From Pedobacter sp. SYP-B3415 (GTDB taxonomy: Bacteria > Bacteroidota > Bacteroidia > Sphingobacteriales > Sphingobacteriaceae): a DNA stretch of 64,000 nt. Below, one piece after another: positions 62,529 to 64,000 of this stretch. Location of the stretch: NCBI RefSeq assembly GCF_004138205.1, contig NZ_RXNQ01000033.1, positions 62,001 through 126,000 of the forward strand. Direction: 5' to 3'. How positions within the stretch are numbered: position 1 is the first letter of the stretch; every line of letters starts with the position of its first letter. Both the position numbers and the translations under genes were made by a program. The notes under the pieces were generated by a model that did not search any database, was not told the DNA's origin, and saw only the letters and a program-made list of their open reading frames with translations.

Positions 62529-63671
62529 ATGAATCTTCGCCCCTGGGCTCTACTTCTAATAGCGGTTGCTTCCTGGCTTCCGGCGGCTGCACAATTTGAC
62601 AACAGCGCATTTTATAACCGGATTAAAACCGACAGCACAGAGACCGGCTCACTTCGTCTCGACTTCTATAATTTCAATTACGTCCGCAATTACGAGTTCT
62701 TCGGCCCCTTTCAGGATGGTTATACGCTGTATGGCACACAGCTGCAACCCAGGCTGGTCTACCAGGCGCATCCGAACCTGGTTGTATCCGCCGGCGCCTG
62801 GCTGCGAAAAGATTTCGGCGCAAACGGCATAACCGATGCTAAACCACTTTTCCAGCTCAAGTACCAGAAAGCCGCAACCTCGCTGATCTTTGGTAGCCTG
62901 GAGGGCGGCCTGCATCACCGGTATATTGAGCCGCTCTATGACTTTGAACGCCAGCTTACAAATCCGATCGAATATGGGACGCAACTGCTTATTGACAGGG
63001 AAAAGTTTTTCCTTGATGCGTGGATCGCGTGGCAAAAGATGATTTACAAGGCATCGCCGGTGAAAGAGGAAATCCTCGCAGGATTGTCGGTCGAAAAAAC
63101 TGCTGTAAAAAATGATGATGTGCAACTCAGCTTCCCGCTTCAGCTTATGGTTTACCACCAGGGTGGACAGATCGACACGCTAAAATCGGTGCCGCTGTCA
63201 ACGCTGTTCAACGGCGCTGCGGGATTCAGGTTGCATAAAACGTCTCCCGGTTTTGTGGCTGACGTTTTTACAGACAATTACCTGGTCGCGTATAAAGATT
63301 TCTCACCAGACAAACGCCGCGCATTTGATGGTGGTTTCGGGCTCTGGCTGAACGCGGGTCTGCGGACGCAAAAGTTCGGTACCTTTATCACATCCTTCTG
63401 GCATGGCAACAAATTCCTGTCAGTCAAAGGTATGCCACTGTATCAGAGTGTGTCCCAGAACATGGGCCTGGAAGGGTATACCGAGCAAAATCGCGATGTG
63501 CTGATGTTCAGGTACGTGTATCAAAAGGAACTCCTGCCGAAGCTGTTTCTTGATGTGCGGCTGGAGCCACATCTGGATCTCAGCAGTCCGAAAGTTTCGC
63601 AGATCGAGTTTTCAAACTCTTTTTTCCTGACCTACCGGGAGGACTTCAGACTCTTTAAAAGAAAAAAATAA
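62529..63671 (+). CDS. Exported outer-membrane beta-barrel protein, unknown function
   Basis: A 380-residue protein with a signal peptide (MNLRPWALLLIAVASWLPAAAQ, cleavage likely after AAAQ in two pieces: ALLLIAVASW and LPAAAQ). The mature part is rich in alternating aromatic strands (LRLDFYNFNYVRNYEFFGPF, FGLWLNAGLR, FLTYREDF), suggesting an outer-membrane beta-barrel. It ends RLFKRKK, which is not the standard C-terminal aromatic signature. No family is recognised. It stands 65 bases before an ECF sigma factor gene, but a functional link is only a guess. Confidence 0.65.
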   Translation: MNLRPWALLLIAVASWLPAAAQFDNSAFYNRIKTDSTETGSLRLDFYNFNYVRNYEFFGPFQDGYTLYGTQLQPRLVYQAHPNLVVSAGAWLRKDFGANGITDAKPLFQLKYQKAATSLIFGSLEGGLHHRYIEPLYDFERQLTNPIEYGTQLLIDREKFFLDAWIAWQKMIYKASPVKEEILAGLSVEKTAVKNDDVQLSFPLQLMVYHQGGQIDTLKSVPLSTLFNGAAGFRLHKTSPGFVADVFTDNYLVAYKDFSPDKRRAFDGGFGLWLNAGLRTQKFGTFITSFWHGNKFLSVKGMPLYQSVSQNMGLEGYTEQNRDVLMFRYVYQKELLPKLFLDVRLEPHLDLSSPKVSQIEFSNSFFLTYREDFRLFKRKK

Positions 63672-63735
63672 ATTTTTTTTGCGACCCCTTGCAACCATTA
63701 CCTGATACCGGTCATCTTCTCTATACAAACACACA

Positions 63736-64000
63736 ATGAAATTGACGCGAAGATATACGATAGATGATTTACTTGAAGGTTGTAAAGCCGGCGACCGCAA
63801 AATGCAGGAGCAGCTTTATCGCCTGACCGCCCCAAAGATGCTGGCCGTTTGCCTTCGCTATGCTAAAGACCAGATGGAAGCCGAAGATGTTTTACAGATG
63901 GGGTATGTAAAGGTTTTTAAAAAGATCAATGACTTTCGTGGAGACGGATCATTTGAAGGCTGGATCAGAAGGGTTATGGTGCATACGGCTATTGAAAGCT
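63736..64000 (+). CDS. ECF RNA polymerase sigma factor (3'-truncated by window end)
   Basis: N-terminal part of a sigma-70-family ECF factor, cut by the window edge after 88 residues. It starts MKLTRRYTIDDLLEGCKAGD and contains sigma region 2 with AVCLRYAKDQMEAEDVLQMG and VKVFKKINDFRGDGSFEGW, the region 2.2-2.4 pattern typical of Bacteroidota ECF factors. Such factors usually answer to an anti-sigma factor encoded just downstream, which lies outside this window. Confidence 0.85.
   Translation, partial: MKLTRRYTIDDLLEGCKAGDRKMQEQLYRLTAPKMLAVCLRYAKDQMEAEDVLQMGYVKVFKKINDFRGDGSFEGWIRRVMVHTAIES

Noticed and set aside
1..64000. tRNA, rRNA, CRISPR arrays, insertion sequences
   Set aside because: I looked in the gaps for cloverleaf arms, direct-repeat arrays and transposase signatures and found none; small RNAs cannot be ruled out by eye.

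Overview
This 64 kb window is chromosomal DNA from a member of the Bacteroidota, most likely of the Sphingobacteriia/Chitinophagia branch; the order is an inference. The evidence is a TAnnTTTG-type -7 promoter motif in front of several genes, few Shine-Dalgarno sequences, a zinc-free ribosomal protein L36, a lipoprotein-type TamL next to TamB, the long form of IspG, and a compact topoisomerase IV. Both ends cut genes: rplE at the left and an ECF sigma factor at the right. I found no rRNA, tRNA, insertion sequence, prophage or CRISPR array.

Bases 1-9250 are the end of the large ribosomal operon: rplE, rpsN, rpsH, rplF, rplR, rpsE, rpmD, rplO, secY, map, infA, rpmJ, rpsM, rpsK, rpsD, rpoA and rplQ, closed by a strong terminator. 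Several gaps inside it hold conserved-looking RNA hairpins. The most notable is an element of about 47 nt present twice, directly before rpsM and directly before rpsD, which looks like an S4-type autoregulatory leader.

Bases 9400-46060 are mostly housekeeping genes: an RNA-ligase-like 2H phosphoesterase, methyltransferases, dnaK behind a sigma-54-like promoter with an upstream palindrome, sugar-nucleotide genes, a fatty acid desaturase, a DEAD-box helicase, two transporters, the topoisomerase IV subunits parE and parC flanking a tamB-tamL outer-membrane assembly pair, msrA, a secreted D-aminoacylase with an unknown lipoprotein, an MlaF/MlaE lipid ABC transporter, a PspC/LiaF-like/RDD envelope-stress group, and ispG.

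Bases 46400-55550 are a tetrapyrrole operon: hemA, a hemC-hemD fusion, hemB, hemL, then a two-component system with a small membrane protein, then hemE and hemJ. Together they take glutamyl-tRNA to coproporphyrinogen III and later oxidise protoporphyrinogen; coproporphyrinogen oxidase and ferrochelatase are not here.

Bases 56080-62240 are the accessory part: a 1481-residue Rhs protein with a PAAR-like N terminus and a 127-residue C-terminal toxin candidate, its presumed immunity gene, two unrelated orphan genes, and a second, nearly identical copy of the immunity gene preceded by a remnant of the toxin gene's end. The window finishes with an outer-membrane protein and the start of an ECF sigma factor gene. 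A structured intergenic repeat occurs three times (near 10.05, 55.65 and 62.35 kb).
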